Under the pieces are notes generated by a model that saw only the letters and a list, made by a program, of their open reading frames with translations, made no database searches and was not told the DNA's origin. Shown piece after piece: positions 19,707-28,569 of a stretch of 64,000 nt of DNA. How positions within the stretch are numbered: the first letter of the stretch is position 1; the number at the start of each line of letters is the position of its first letter. The translations under genes and the position numbers were made by a program. Origin of the DNA: Phormidium ambiguum IAM M-71 (GTDB taxonomy: Bacteria; Cyanobacteriota; Cyanobacteriia; Cyanobacteriales; Aerosakkonemataceae); contig NZ_MRCE01000013.1 in assembly GCF_001904725.1 (NCBI RefSeq), positions 1 through 64,000 on the forward strand, in the 5' to 3' direction.

Positions 19707-20456
19707 TTATTGGGATCGAGGATTCTTTTCTTTGTCATCAAAATCCCACTCATCGTCATCATCAAAACCCCAATCATCGTCATCATCATTATTTTGTGGT
19801 TTAGTTGGTGGAGATTCGGGGATATTTTCTGGTTCCTCTGTATCTAAAGGGCGATAAGGAGGCGTAATTACTCGGTATTCCGCATCGTAAACAGATTCAG
19901 TTTTTCCGACTGCGGAATCGCTAGGATTTTTATAACCGTAGGAATAAACTGAACCGGAACGATAACTAGTTGTTGGTTCTTGTTTGGCTTCGTAATTGCG
20001 ATCGCTTACATTACTTGCCCCACTAGAAGCAGAACTGTCATAACTAGTTTCTTCATCATCATCGTCTTCTTCTTCCCATTCTCGATCGCTATTTGAATAC
20101 GTTGATGAAGTATTAGAAGCACTTGTACTGCTGCTACTTGCCGCAGCATAAGAATAATTTTGATAGGTAGAAGTAGTGGTTCGATTCTGATTTTGGTAAC
20201 TGGCGTTTTCTGCTTCTAACTGACGAATTCGAGATAATAATCTAGCATTACCCCAAGAACTAATTGTATGTAACAACCAAGCTACAACTAAAGCTGTAAG
20301 TACTCCAAATACCACTGCTGCTAATATCCAAAATCCCAAGGGTAATGCTTGAGTTTTTATTCCTAAAAACACCAGCTTCAGAGATACAGAGTTTTGGAGA
20401 GCAAACACTGTTAACCCTCCGAGAGCCATTAGTAGTAGTACGATGCGAACAACCAT
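19707..20456 (-). CDS. LapA-domain membrane protein with acidic low-complexity tail
   Basis: A 249-residue protein. Two N-terminal transmembrane helices flank the LapA/DUF1049 core (VFALQNSVSLKLVFLG). A short coiled coil (LSRIRQLEAENASYQNQ) follows, then about 150 residues of Ser/Thr/Tyr- and Asp/Glu-rich disordered sequence ending in DDDDDWGFDDDDEW. The family is linked to lipopolysaccharide assembly proteins in proteobacteria; the function here is unknown. It lies between purU and ubiX. Confidence 0.78.
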   Translation of the reverse strand: MVVRIVLLLMALGGLTVFALQNSVSLKLVFLGIKTQALPLGFWILAAVVFGVLTALVVAWLLHTISSWGNARLLSRIRQLEAENASYQNQNRTTTSTYQNYSYAAASSSSTSASNTSSTYSNSDREWEEEDDDDEETSYDSSASSGASNVSDRNYEAKQEPTTSYRSGSVYSYGYKNPSDSAVGKTESVYDAEYRVITPPYRPLDTEEPENIPESPPTKPQNNDDDDDWGFDDDDEWDFDDKEKNPRSQ

Positions 20457-20530
20457 TTTTTAAGTTTTGAGTAAGAGAGTTTTATTGGTTACAAGGAAAC
20501 TTTTATTAGCGTAACGGTGCATAGCACGTT

Positions 20531-21184
20531 TTAATTTGTCTCCCCTGCCCCCCTGCCCCCCTGCTTCCCTGCTTCCCTGCTTCCCTGCCAACGCTCCAAA
20601 GGTACACAATCAACATCTAACTGATCTAAAGCACGGGCTACTACAAAATCTACCAAATCTTCAATAGTTTGAGGATTGTGATACCAGGCGGGAATAGCGG
20701 GAACAATTCTGGCTCCTGCTTCCGCTAAACTGGTTAGGTTTCGCAGGTGAATTAAGCTAAAAGGAGTTTCACGAGGTACTAATACTAGTTTACGACCTTC
20801 TTTGAGTTGGACATCGGCTGCGCGTTCCAAAAGGTCGGAACTTAAACCTGCGGCTAACTTTGCTACTGTACTCATGCTACAGGGCATGACGACCATTCCT
20901 AGAGTGCGGTAGGAACCGCTGGCGATATTTGCGCCGACATCACCCCAAGGGTGACAACGCAGTTTTCCTTGAGTTAGTACTCCTGCTTGTTCGCGCCAAA
21001 ATTGTTCTTGCTGGGTTGGTTCGCCAGGTAATCGGATATTTTGCTCTGCTTGCCAAACCATGTAAGTAGATTTGGAAGCTACTAGCTCGATCGCATAATC
21101 AGCTTCTAGCAAAAATTTTAAAGCCCGAACTGCGTAAATTAAACCTGATGCTCCAGAAATTCCCAAAATTAAAGGTTTTGTCAT
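20531..21184 (-). CDS. ubiX: flavin prenyltransferase UbiX
   Basis: A 217-residue enzyme that makes prenylated FMN for UbiD decarboxylases. ILGISGASGLIYAVRAL binds FMN, and VMPCSMSTVAKLAAGLSSDLL and LVPRETPFSLIHLRNL are family motifs. The final ~16 residues (GSREAGKQGGRGAGE) are encoded by a CCCTGCC/TTCCCTGC tandem repeat at 20541-20589, so the natural C-terminus has probably been extended by repeat DNA. It lies 84 bp downstream of the RNB gene. Confidence 0.93.
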   Translation of the reverse strand: MTKPLILGISGASGLIYAVRALKFLLEADYAIELVASKSTYMVWQAEQNIRLPGEPTQQEQFWREQAGVLTQGKLRCHPWGDVGANIASGSYRTLGMVVMPCSMSTVAKLAAGLSSDLLERAADVQLKEGRKLVLVPRETPFSLIHLRNLTSLAEAGARIVPAIPAWYHNPQTIEDLVDFVVARALDQLDVDCVPLERWQGSREAGKQGGRGAGETN

Positions 21185-21268
21185 TTATTATTTGCTATGT
21201 GTTATTTGTTTGATGTTATTTGTCATTCGTTAATAAGTTTCTCAACTAATGACTAATAACATAAGACA

Positions 21269-23611
21269 TTATTCATCATCAAAATTGGGAAATGGATAAT
21301 CATCACGTTCATCATCGTCGATCGCAATTTCACTGCCAACAGTTACTAAGTCTATTTGTTGACGATAATAATCTACACTTTTTACTTGTACTTCTACGCG
21401 ATCGCCTAACCGATATTGTTTACGATTTTTGCGTCCGACAAGTGCTTCTTGGCGAGAACGATACTCATACCAGTCATCTTTTAGGGATGATACATGAACT
21501 AAACCTTCAGGATAAAAAGGCGTACCATTAGCCACTGCAACTTCCATTTCCACGAAGAAACCGTAAGATTGGACACCAGTAATTACGCCTTGGAAAATTT
21601 CTCCCGTCCGTTCCTTCATCAATTCAGCTTTTTTCAATCCAGCCAAATCTGTTTCAGCTTCTTGTACCTCTTTTTCGCGTTCATTTAATGGCACAATTAA
21701 TGCTGTTAATCGTTCTTCTAATTCTTCTTGAACATTAGGTGGTAAAACGTTCCAATTGATTTCTCCGTGACAGGAACTATGATGTAGATTCACTTTTTCT
21801 TTGACTCTGGTACTGCGGCGATCGCGTCCTTCCTCAAAGACTAACATGAGTATTCTTTGCACTGTTAAATCTACATAACGTCTAGCTGGAGAAACAAAAT
21901 GTGTATAACCACCGGACAAAGCCAAACTGAAATGGGAACCAGAATTAGTGCTGTAAACAGAAGGTCTTAAAGTTGACTGTAACAACGAGTTTAAAACCTT
22001 TTCCGCTCTAGATTGAGAAAAATCTTCAATGTATTTTTGAAAATCAAAAGGTGTGACAGCATCTTCATTTTCCAATTGCAAATCTATTTCTAAATTGCTA
22101 GCTAATTTATGCAATTCAACTGCATCATCTGGATCGGGTGCTGCTTGAATGCGGTAAATACTTGGCACTCCTAAAGCTACTAAATGACTACCGACAATTT
22201 GATTTACTAAAATCATTAATTCCCGAACCATTGACTGAGCGGGGTGATTAGGCAGAGCGATCGCTGAATCAGCAATTCCTTCATCACTAAATTGGCTTTC
22301 AACTAAGGGAAGATTTAATTCAAAACTTCCCCGTTCTAAGCGATTTTCTCTAATCGTTTGGCTCAAAACAAACAGTTGATCGAGAGTGGCAAATACCGGA
22401 GATAATTCTTCTAAGTTCTCTTCGGTTAAATCCAAATTTGTATGGTGACGTAAAAGAATTGCTTGCGCCTGAGATTCCGTTAATTGAAAATCTACTTGAA
22501 TCACACTCTTTTGAATTTCAAATTCTACTACTTCACCATCATTAGATAAAGAAAGTAGTACAGAAACAGCTAGATGATTTTGTCCAGGTAATAAAGAACA
22601 ATGAGCTAGCAAAGGTTCAGGCAACATTGGCAAGATTGTGTCACCTAAATGTGTCGATCTACCGCGTCTTTGCGCTTCCCGATCGACAGGAGAATCTATT
22701 GGTACGTGATGGGCTATATCAGTAATGTGAATCCCGATTCGCCACAAATCTCCCTCAATTTTTTCCAAGGTAAAAGCTTGTTCTACCAGTAAAGTTTTTG
22801 CGTCAATATAAGCACCAGCTACAGGGGTAACGGTTAAAGTAATTAAATGACGTAAATCGAGACGATTTTTTAATTCTGTTTTGCTAATTTTGCTAGAAAA
22901 TTTTTCCAAAGATGAGAGTACGTTGGGAGAAAATTTTCTAGGTAAGTCATGTTTACAGCAAACAATATCAATATCCGCAGCTGCTTCTGCATCGCTACCA
23001 AGGATTTGGGCGACTCTACCCATTGGCGGATAAGACGCTAATGGATAGCGAACAATTTCTGCGTGTACTAAATGATCGATCGCTTCGTTTAAATTTTCGC
23101 CATTGGGAACTAAATCAAGTTCAAACAATAAGCGATCGTCTAAAGGAACCGCTTTGTAAATTACTTTTCCTGTAGAATCCATGCTTTGTTTTACCCTAGC
23201 TAAAACACTAGGATTGGCACGTTCTAAAATTAATTTAACTTCCCCTTCAGGGCTGCGCCTGCGGTTGCCTTCCTTGGTAATTTTTACCAAAACGCGATCG
23301 CCATTCCAAGCCGTACTTAAATGACTTTCCCGCACATAAATATCCGCTGCCCCTTCCACATTTTGAATCGCAAAACAAAAGCCCTTGCTGGAACACCGAA
23401 GTTTTGCTTCTACTATTCCCGGTTCAAAAACCCGTCGATATTTGCCTCTTTCCTTGACTAAAACGCCAACTTTTTCTAAGGCATCCAAGACAATTTGTAA
23501 TTTACGTAAACTAGGTTCATCAGTACAACCCAGTTTTTTCTCCAACACTTTGGCAGCTACCAATTTTTCATCGGGAAAATTAGAAAGTAATGTAGCGATT
23601 GAAAATTCCAT
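21269..23611 (-). CDS. RNB-domain protein of the RNase R/Zam type, catalytic aspartates missing
   Basis: A 780-residue protein: N-terminal winged helix (1-65), cold-shock-like domains (70-240), RNB domain (about 250-590) and a C-terminal S1 domain (about 660-755). RNA-path motifs remain (SPARRYVDLTVQR, TILPMLPEPL). The active-site D-x-D-D of RNase II/R reads L-V-E-Q at residues 275-278, aligned through the conserved downstream E-K and G-x-x-W-R. Length matches Synechocystis Zam better than the shorter second RNB protein. It is therefore probably an RNA-binding protein without, or with altered, exonuclease activity. That is an inference. Confidence 0.8.
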   Translation of the reverse strand: MEFSIATLLSNFPDEKLVAAKVLEKKLGCTDEPSLRKLQIVLDALEKVGVLVKERGKYRRVFEPGIVEAKLRCSSKGFCFAIQNVEGAADIYVRESHLSTAWNGDRVLVKITKEGNRRRSPEGEVKLILERANPSVLARVKQSMDSTGKVIYKAVPLDDRLLFELDLVPNGENLNEAIDHLVHAEIVRYPLASYPPMGRVAQILGSDAEAAADIDIVCCKHDLPRKFSPNVLSSLEKFSSKISKTELKNRLDLRHLITLTVTPVAGAYIDAKTLLVEQAFTLEKIEGDLWRIGIHITDIAHHVPIDSPVDREAQRRGRSTHLGDTILPMLPEPLLAHCSLLPGQNHLAVSVLLSLSNDGEVVEFEIQKSVIQVDFQLTESQAQAILLRHHTNLDLTEENLEELSPVFATLDQLFVLSQTIRENRLERGSFELNLPLVESQFSDEGIADSAIALPNHPAQSMVRELMILVNQIVGSHLVALGVPSIYRIQAAPDPDDAVELHKLASNLEIDLQLENEDAVTPFDFQKYIEDFSQSRAEKVLNSLLQSTLRPSVYSTNSGSHFSLALSGGYTHFVSPARRYVDLTVQRILMLVFEEGRDRRSTRVKEKVNLHHSSCHGEINWNVLPPNVQEELEERLTALIVPLNEREKEVQEAETDLAGLKKAELMKERTGEIFQGVITGVQSYGFFVEMEVAVANGTPFYPEGLVHVSSLKDDWYEYRSRQEALVGRKNRKQYRLGDRVEVQVKSVDYYRQQIDLVTVGSEIAIDDDERDDYPFPNFDDE

Positions 23612-24277
23612 GTAGCGACTAGTCCTTAGCGTCTCAATTTATTTGTGTTTTCACCTCGCCATCACTCCACGCTTCATCAATTTTAGATTTTAGATTGCCG
23701 ATTTTAGATTACTTACAATTTCTCAAGCAAACCGAAAATCAGATAATTATCCAAACCGAAAATCGAAAACCAAAAACTGTAATACACCAAACCCCAGTCC
23801 TAAAGAATTGCGCTAAACTTAGGCCATCTCCTTGCCAGATACCCGGAAGGGTAGATGCAGCGCATACTGATAGTGAGATGATGTCATTTCACGGGAAAAT
23901 CCTTAAAAGGTGATTCCCAACTTAGACCCCTAGATGTTTTATTCATTTATGATCTCACCAAGGGTCATCCACTCTGTATGCTAGGTCGCGTTGTTGTAGC
24001 TACTTTGTTTCCTTGCTTTGAGATACCTTCACGCTGTTATACGCTCGATTTTTTCAGGTGATAGACCGCCTTTAGACCCAGTATAGAGCCTTGAATCTGC
24101 TTCTAATAGGCGGATCGCGCTCAGTAGCGTGTTAGCGGTAAAGCATGGTCAGTGCTTCAACAGTTAAGCGTTGCGGTTTGATAGCGTGCGGATGAACAAT
24201 CCTTTCACTATTGTAGGTTTAGAGCGGTCGTGAAGAAAACGGCTATGCTCAATGTTTAAACTAGGATATTAACAACT
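23612..24277. other. structured intergenic region, candidate non-coding RNA
   Basis: This 666-bp spacer has no credible gene. From 23862 to 23981 three nested helices can form: GCATAC/GTATGC (23862-23867 with 23976-23981), GTGAGAT/ATCTCAC (23873-23879 with 23952-23958) and GGGAAAATCC/GGTGATTCCC (23893-23902 with 23909-23918). A further hairpin pairs 24066-24076 with 24102-24113. No RNase P, tmRNA or SRP signature is seen. It could be a stable RNA or the 5' leader of the gene at 24278. An ATCTAAA-type repeat lies near 23684-23710. Confidence 0.4.
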
Positions 24278-25102
24278 ATGTTTGCACAATTTCGCGTTCG
24301 TTATCCCACAGGTAGTTTGATTTCTGAATTATTAACGATTTATAACGGCAAATTCGTCGTTCGCGCCTTAGTTCAAATTGATGGAGTCACTAAAGCTACT
24401 GGAATGGCGGTTGCTGACACAATTGAATTAGCGGAAGACCAAGCTAGAATTCGAGCGCTGGAACTGATTGGCATTCATTTATCTTGGGGACAGACGGAAA
24501 CGATCGATCGCTCAATTTCTCCTGAATATTCTAAGCCTTCTGTCTTTGCTTCCGAAACGCGGGAAATTCCTCAAGTAGGACAAGGAACTACAGATCCTAC
24601 TTGGTCAACTCCTACTCATTTAGACTCTTCCTTCCCGGAAAAAACTTCCTATTCTGCAAAATTACACTTGGAAGTTACCGAACAGACAGAAGAAAAACCA
24701 GATTACTCTTTTGTAGATCGAGGAGAAAATCAGTTTTTAGAAACGCCTAAGCTAACTCCAGTCAATTCTTTTGCTGATGAAAGCGAATCACCTGTTACGT
24801 TTAGTAAAGTAACATCGATCGCATCGCGTCGTCACGAGCCGGAAATAGCGATCGCATCATCCCCAGAATTAGAAACAGAAACCAGCGATCGATCTACGGA
24901 AATTATTGAAGATACCAATCCCGACGATTTTTCTGATTTAATCGCTCGTACCAACGTGCAAATTAAACGCTTAGGTTGGACGAAAAAACAAGGAAGCGAT
25001 CACCTGTTGCGTACCTACGGCAAAAAAACTCGTAACGATCTGACAAAAGAGGAGTTGGAAGACTTCTTAGAATATCTCGAAGCTCAACCCAACCCCTCTT
25101 AA
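24278..25102 (+). CDS. conserved cyanobacterial two-domain protein
   Basis: A 274-residue protein. The N-terminal ~68 residues form a compact alpha/beta unit (LTIYNGKFVVRALVQIDG then AEDQARIRALELIG), a Ser/Thr/Glu-rich linker covers about 70-215, and a C-terminal helical unit holds LGWTKKQGSDHLLRTYG and KKTRNDLTKEELEDFLEYL. The C-terminal pattern resembles tails found on phage single-strand annealing proteins, and the N-terminus is loosely Rad52/dsRBD-like. This is only suggestive and no function is claimed. A structured 5' region precedes it. Confidence 0.7.
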   Translation: MFAQFRVRYPTGSLISELLTIYNGKFVVRALVQIDGVTKATGMAVADTIELAEDQARIRALELIGIHLSWGQTETIDRSISPEYSKPSVFASETREIPQVGQGTTDPTWSTPTHLDSSFPEKTSYSAKLHLEVTEQTEEKPDYSFVDRGENQFLETPKLTPVNSFADESESPVTFSKVTSIASRRHEPEIAIASSPELETETSDRSTEIIEDTNPDDFSDLIARTNVQIKRLGWTKKQGSDHLLRTYGKKTRNDLTKEELEDFLEYLEAQPNPS

Positions 25103-25217
25103 ATAAGCTGTCACGCATATAAATCATTTATTGAGATTGCAGGGGAGCAGGGGAGAGAATTAGACCATTTTTCTTCTGTTTCCAAACAATCTAATTTAAA
25201 TGTGGAACAGCTTATTT
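25101..25217. repeat. 11-bp inverted repeat pair
   Basis: AAATAAGCTGT at 25101-25111 and ACAGCTTATTT at 25207-25217 are perfect inverted copies about 95 bp apart, starting at the end of the two-domain gene. They could close a long stem acting as a terminator, or be relics of a small mobile element. No target duplication is evident. Confidence 0.5.
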
Positions 25218-25327
25218 CTAAAAATTAAGTAAGTTTCACAATACTTAAAGCATTTTGTTGGTAAGTTGTTGAGTTTTAGTAATAACTTGAGTAATAAAGC
25301 TCAACAACCTACCTTGATTAATCAAAA

Positions 25328-25930
25328 TTACACAGCCACAGGTTTGCTTCCAGCAGCGGTGCGATCGATTACTTGGTCAATCAAACCGTACTCTTGAGCC
25401 TCATGTGCTGACATAAAGAAGTCTCTTTCTGTGTCTACTTCAATCCGCTCTAAAGGCTGACCTGTGTGCTCTGCTAACATTTCATTCAAGCGACGTTTGT
25501 GGTACAAAATTTCCTTCGCCTGAATTTCAATATCAGTTGCTTGACCTTGTGCTCCACCCAAAGGTTGGTGAATCATAATCCGAGAATGAGGTAAACTCAT
25601 CCTTTTTCCTTTAGTACCAGCACTCAGTAAAAATGCGCCCATACTGGCAGCTAGTCCAGTACAAATAGTGTAGACTTCTGGACGGATTTGCCTCATGGTA
25701 TCGTAAATTCCCATGCCTGCCGTTACCGAACCACCCGGAGAATTTATATAAATGTAGACAGGTTTTTCCGGGTCGTCGGAGTCCAAATAAAGCAACTGAG
25801 CCACAATTAGATTAGCCAGGTCAGAGTCAATTTGTTTGCCTAAGAAGATGATTCTCTCCCGCAAAAGTCGGGAGTAAATATCAAAGGCGCGTTCGCCACG
25901 ACCAGACTGTTCAATAACGGTAGGAATCAT
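25328..25930 (-). CDS. clpP: ATP-dependent Clp protease proteolytic subunit
   Basis: A 200-residue serine protease subunit that forms the Clp barrel. The catalytic triad is intact: Ser96 in GLAASMGA, His121 in RIMIHQPL and Asp170 in DTERDFFM. It is therefore an active ClpP rather than a ClpR-type subunit. Cyanobacteria carry several clpP paralogues; which one this is cannot be settled here. It stands as a single minus-strand gene. Confidence 0.94.
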   Translation of the reverse strand: MIPTVIEQSGRGERAFDIYSRLLRERIIFLGKQIDSDLANLIVAQLLYLDSDDPEKPVYIYINSPGGSVTAGMGIYDTMRQIRPEVYTICTGLAASMGAFLLSAGTKGKRMSLPHSRIMIHQPLGGAQGQATDIEIQAKEILYHKRRLNEMLAEHTGQPLERIEVDTERDFFMSAHEAQEYGLIDQVIDRTAAGSKPVAV

Positions 25931-26018
25931 CTGAGCCTGCTTTTTAGTTAATTTTCTTAATTTGATTTTATCGGTTTGTCGGGTAACGCGCTCTGTGTGG
26001 ATAACCGAAAGAGGTACT

Positions 26019-26057
26019 GGGGACTGGGGACTGGGTACTAGGGACTGGGGACTGGGA
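26019..26057. repeat. GGGGACT heptamer tandem repeat
   Basis: GGGGACT is repeated five times with one interruption (GGTACTA) in the clpP-panB spacer. The same unit appears at about 58330-58342. It is another STRR family of this genome. Confidence 0.85.
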
Positions 26058-26085
26058 AATTAACAAAAGCGACAATTATCACTTG

Positions 26086-26283
26086 TCATTTTATTGGAAA
26101 TGCACGCCGATCTACTTGTAAACAAAAAGTGTTCCAATCTGTTGGAAAAAATTCTGCTTGGCAGATATTGTGATTAATCAGTAAAACACCATCTTCTCGA
26201 TTAGGATTAAGAGTAGCAATTGCTCGATCGCGTGGGTATCCGCTGACTAATTACATAATTTTATCTCCACTTGCTGAACACAT
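26086..26283 (-). pseudogene. small gene interrupted by an in-frame TAA
   Basis: Read from ATG 26283, the frame gives MCSASGDKIM, a TAA at 26251-26253, then 54 codons of protein-like sequence (LVSGYPRDRAIATLNPN...) to a TGA at 26086. The downstream part has ordinary cyanobacterial composition and includes a GATCGC site. No start codon follows the TAA promptly. It lies 10 bp beyond the panB stop on the same strand. I do not recognise the family. A sequencing error or a chance open frame remains possible. Confidence 0.4.
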
Positions 26284-26293
26284 TTGTTAACCC

Positions 26294-27067
26294 TCAAGGA
26301 AATTTTCGTTCTTTAACTTCGTGGCTGTAATTCTGTACTGCTTGAGTAATTATTTCTTGTAAATTTACGTAAGCTTTGGCAAAAGGTGGTTGTTTGAGAG
26401 TCATTCCTAACATATCCGCAGTTACTAAAACTTGTCCGTCACAATGAATTCCTGCGCCAATTCCAATCGTAGGAATTGAAACTTTTTCGGTAATTCTTAA
26501 TGCTAATTCACTGGGAATATGTTCTAATACTATAGCGAAAGCTCCTGCTGCTTCTAGGGCGATCGCTTCACTAAAAATCTTCTCTCCTTCTTCAGCACTT
26601 TTCCCTTGTTTTCGATATCCTAATTTATGTACAGATTGCGGTGTTAAACCAACATGACCTAATACCGGAATTCCCGCTTCAACTAAGTAGGAAACAGTTT
26701 GCGCGATCGCCGGATATCCCCCTTCTAATTTTACCGCTTGCACTCCGGTTTCTTTCAGAATTCTTCCAGCCGATCGCATAGCTTGTTGCGGACTTTCTTG
26801 ATAACTTAAAAACGGCAAATCGCAAACTACTAAAGCTTGTTTTACACCCCTACGTACAGCTTTAGCATGATGAATCATTTCTTCAAGTGTCACTGGCAAT
26901 GTTGTTTCATAACCCAAAGCTACCATTGCCAAAGAATCACCAACTAAAATCATATCTACCCCAGCTAAATCTAACAGTTGGGCAATAGCATAATCCCAAG
27001 CTGTGAGCGTCACAATTGAACGACCTTGCTGTTTGTATTGAATTAATTGTTGAGTTGTAACTGGCAT
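26294..27067 (-). CDS. panB: 3-methyl-2-oxobutanoate hydroxymethyltransferase
   Basis: A 257-residue enzyme of pantothenate/CoA synthesis that adds a hydroxymethyl group from methylene-THF to alpha-ketoisovalerate. [28 protein letters not shown], the Mg-binding Asp residues and [16 protein letters not shown]-like motif (here LGYRKQGK) match the family, as does [15 protein letters not shown]. Length is usual. The ATG at 27067 is supported by conserved N-terminal spacing. Confidence 0.96.
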   Translation of the reverse strand: MPVTTQQLIQYKQQGRSIVTLTAWDYAIAQLLDLAGVDMILVGDSLAMVALGYETTLPVTLEEMIHHAKAVRRGVKQALVVCDLPFLSYQESPQQAMRSAGRILKETGVQAVKLEGGYPAIAQTVSYLVEAGIPVLGHVGLTPQSVHKLGYRKQGKSAEEGEKIFSEAIALEAAGAFAIVLEHIPSELALRITEKVSIPTIGIGAGIHCDGQVLVTADMLGMTLKQPPFAKAYVNLQEIITQAVQNYSHEVKERKFP

Positions 27068-27159
27068 TAGAAATAAAAGTTTTAAGTTTTAAGTTTTGAG
27101 TTTTGAGTTAGGAATTGAGAAAGTTTTAAGTTTTGAGTTTCCCCCATTCCCCCATCTCC

Positions 27160-28377
27160 TTACTGGCGGCTAAAACCACGATGAGCGGTAGCGGAACCTG
27201 TATCTACTTTCACCCAAGATAAACCTTCGCTAGTACCTACCCAAAGTTTATTGCCTGTATCTGGTGAGAGGGAAAGAACTTTGGCAGCAGGTAAACCTGA
27301 TACTTGACCGACTAATCTCGATCGATAAGGGTCGTAGCGAAATACACCATTATCTGTACCGATCCAGAGACTACCCAATTCGTCAATTGCTAAAGCGGTG
27401 ATGTTACGCTGGCTAAATTCTGGAACAACACGAATTACTCGGCCATTAATGGGATCGAGTTCAATTAAACTGCTTGGTGTTCCTACCCACAGGCTACCTC
27501 TGGTATCTAAAGCTAGGGCTTGCACAGTAGTACCGGGAAGATCTTTCACATCACCTATAGGGAATGCACTTGCAGTATCAATTCTAACTAAGCCATCTAG
27601 TGTTCCTACCCATAATTGTCCTTCTGGATCGAGGCTAAGAGCGTTGGCGCTGACACCGCGTAATTTTTGGAGAGTGGTCATTAATAATCCTTGGTCAGGA
27701 CTAATTAATGCTAATCCGCGATCGCCTCCAACCCACAAATAACCCCGTTGATCGATTAATAAGGACAAAACTCTTTTAGAAGGGATGAGATAATTTTGTG
27801 CTGTAATTTCGTTGGTACGAGGGTCTACTCTTTGCAAACCCTGATAAGTTCCTACCCAAATTCTCCCGACTTTATCGGAAGCTAAAGCAGCGATCGCATA
27901 ATCTGGTAAAGCAACTCTAGCTAAAATTCGTCCTGTATTAGGATCGATTCTGGCTAAACCCCGCCAGGAACCCACCCACAGATTACCTGTGTAATCTGGT
28001 TGCAGTGCCCCGACTCGATATTCTGTTTGGCTGGAAGGGAGAGGCTGGACTGGCAAGGGTTGTACCCCTGGTGGTGGTGCGCCATCTATATAGTACGGAA
28101 CCGATCGATCTCTAGAAACCGATTGAGCAAAGACACCAAAGCTACTTTGAGCCAGCATTATTCCTAACCCCAGCAAGCTTAAGCGGAACCCTTTACCAAG
28201 AAAGGCAGGGGAGCAGGGGGGCAGGGGGGCAGGGGAGATAATATATCTCCCTTCTGCCTTCTGCCTTCTGCCTTCTGCCTTCAAAAAGCCTTCTGCCTTC
28301 TTAAACATCATTTTCTTGCCTAAATGTTTTACGTTGCTTTCTAATTTAGTTTGGAAAAAATAGCGATCGACAGGCAA
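27160..28377 (-). CDS. secreted beta-propeller (ligand-binding sensor-like) protein
   Basis: A 405-residue protein. Residues about 120-395 contain seven propeller repeats with LWVG(S/T/G)... and IDP(N/R)T motifs, as in two-component-regulator propellers and virginiamycin lyase-like domains. A hydrophobic signal (LSLLGLGIMLAQSSFGVFAQS) lies unusually far in, at about residues 67-90. The preceding stretch is encoded by tandem repeat DNA (28204-28300: AEG/RRQK units). Start is uncertain: ATG 28377 or ATG 28311. No enzymatic domain is attached, so a periplasmic binding or scaffolding role is an inference. Confidence 0.7.
   Translation of the reverse strand: MPVDRYFFQTKLESNVKHLGKKMMFKKAEGFLKAEGRRQKAEGRYIISPAPLPPCSPAFLGKGFRLSLLGLGIMLAQSSFGVFAQSVSRDRSVPYYIDGAPPPGVQPLPVQPLPSSQTEYRVGALQPDYTGNLWVGSWRGLARIDPNTGRILARVALPDYAIAALASDKVGRIWVGTYQGLQRVDPRTNEITAQNYLIPSKRVLSLLIDQRGYLWVGGDRGLALISPDQGLLMTTLQKLRGVSANALSLDPEGQLWVGTLDGLVRIDTASAFPIGDVKDLPGTTVQALALDTRGSLWVGTPSSLIELDPINGRVIRVVPEFSQRNITALAIDELGSLWIGTDNGVFRYDPYRSRLVGQVSGLPAAKVLSLSPDTGNKLWVGTSEGLSWVKVDTGSATAHRGFSRQ
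28204..28301. repeat. tandem repeats inside the propeller gene
   Basis: Two STRR types adjoin: GCAGGGGA/GGCAGGGG units (28204-28237) and CTTCTGC heptamers (28251-28300), the latter being the complement of the GGCAGAA unit at the window start. They lie within the open frame of the propeller gene, upstream of its signal sequence. Confidence 0.85.
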
Positions 28378-28504
28378 TCAACTAAACATAAAATGTTACT
28401 TTTTGCATCAATACTGCAACAAAAATTTATAGTCAGAAGCATAATATAACTTAAGGTTATGAAAATCTAAAAAAAATTTGAAGTGTAAAGAATACATTTA
28501 TTGA

Positions 28505-28510
28505 TATAGT
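28505..28510 (+). promoter_or_regulatory. candidate -10 element of the rbcLXS promoter
   Basis: TATAGT lies 60 nt upstream of the rbcL start in a very AT-rich leader. A TTGAAG at 28478-28483 is spaced 21 nt, too far for a consensus -35, so control may depend on an activator. The element is placed by sequence only. Confidence 0.35.
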
Positions 28511-28569
28511 TTAAAACGACAGCCAAAAAAGGCAGATAAAATTCAAGTCATTCCCAGGAACAGTAGATT

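Noticed and set aside
23612-24277. RNase P RNA, tmRNA or SRP RNA in the long spacer
   Set aside because: The conserved rnpB (GAGGAAAGTC), tmRNA (TTTCGACAG) and SRP tetraloop motifs are not present on either strand.
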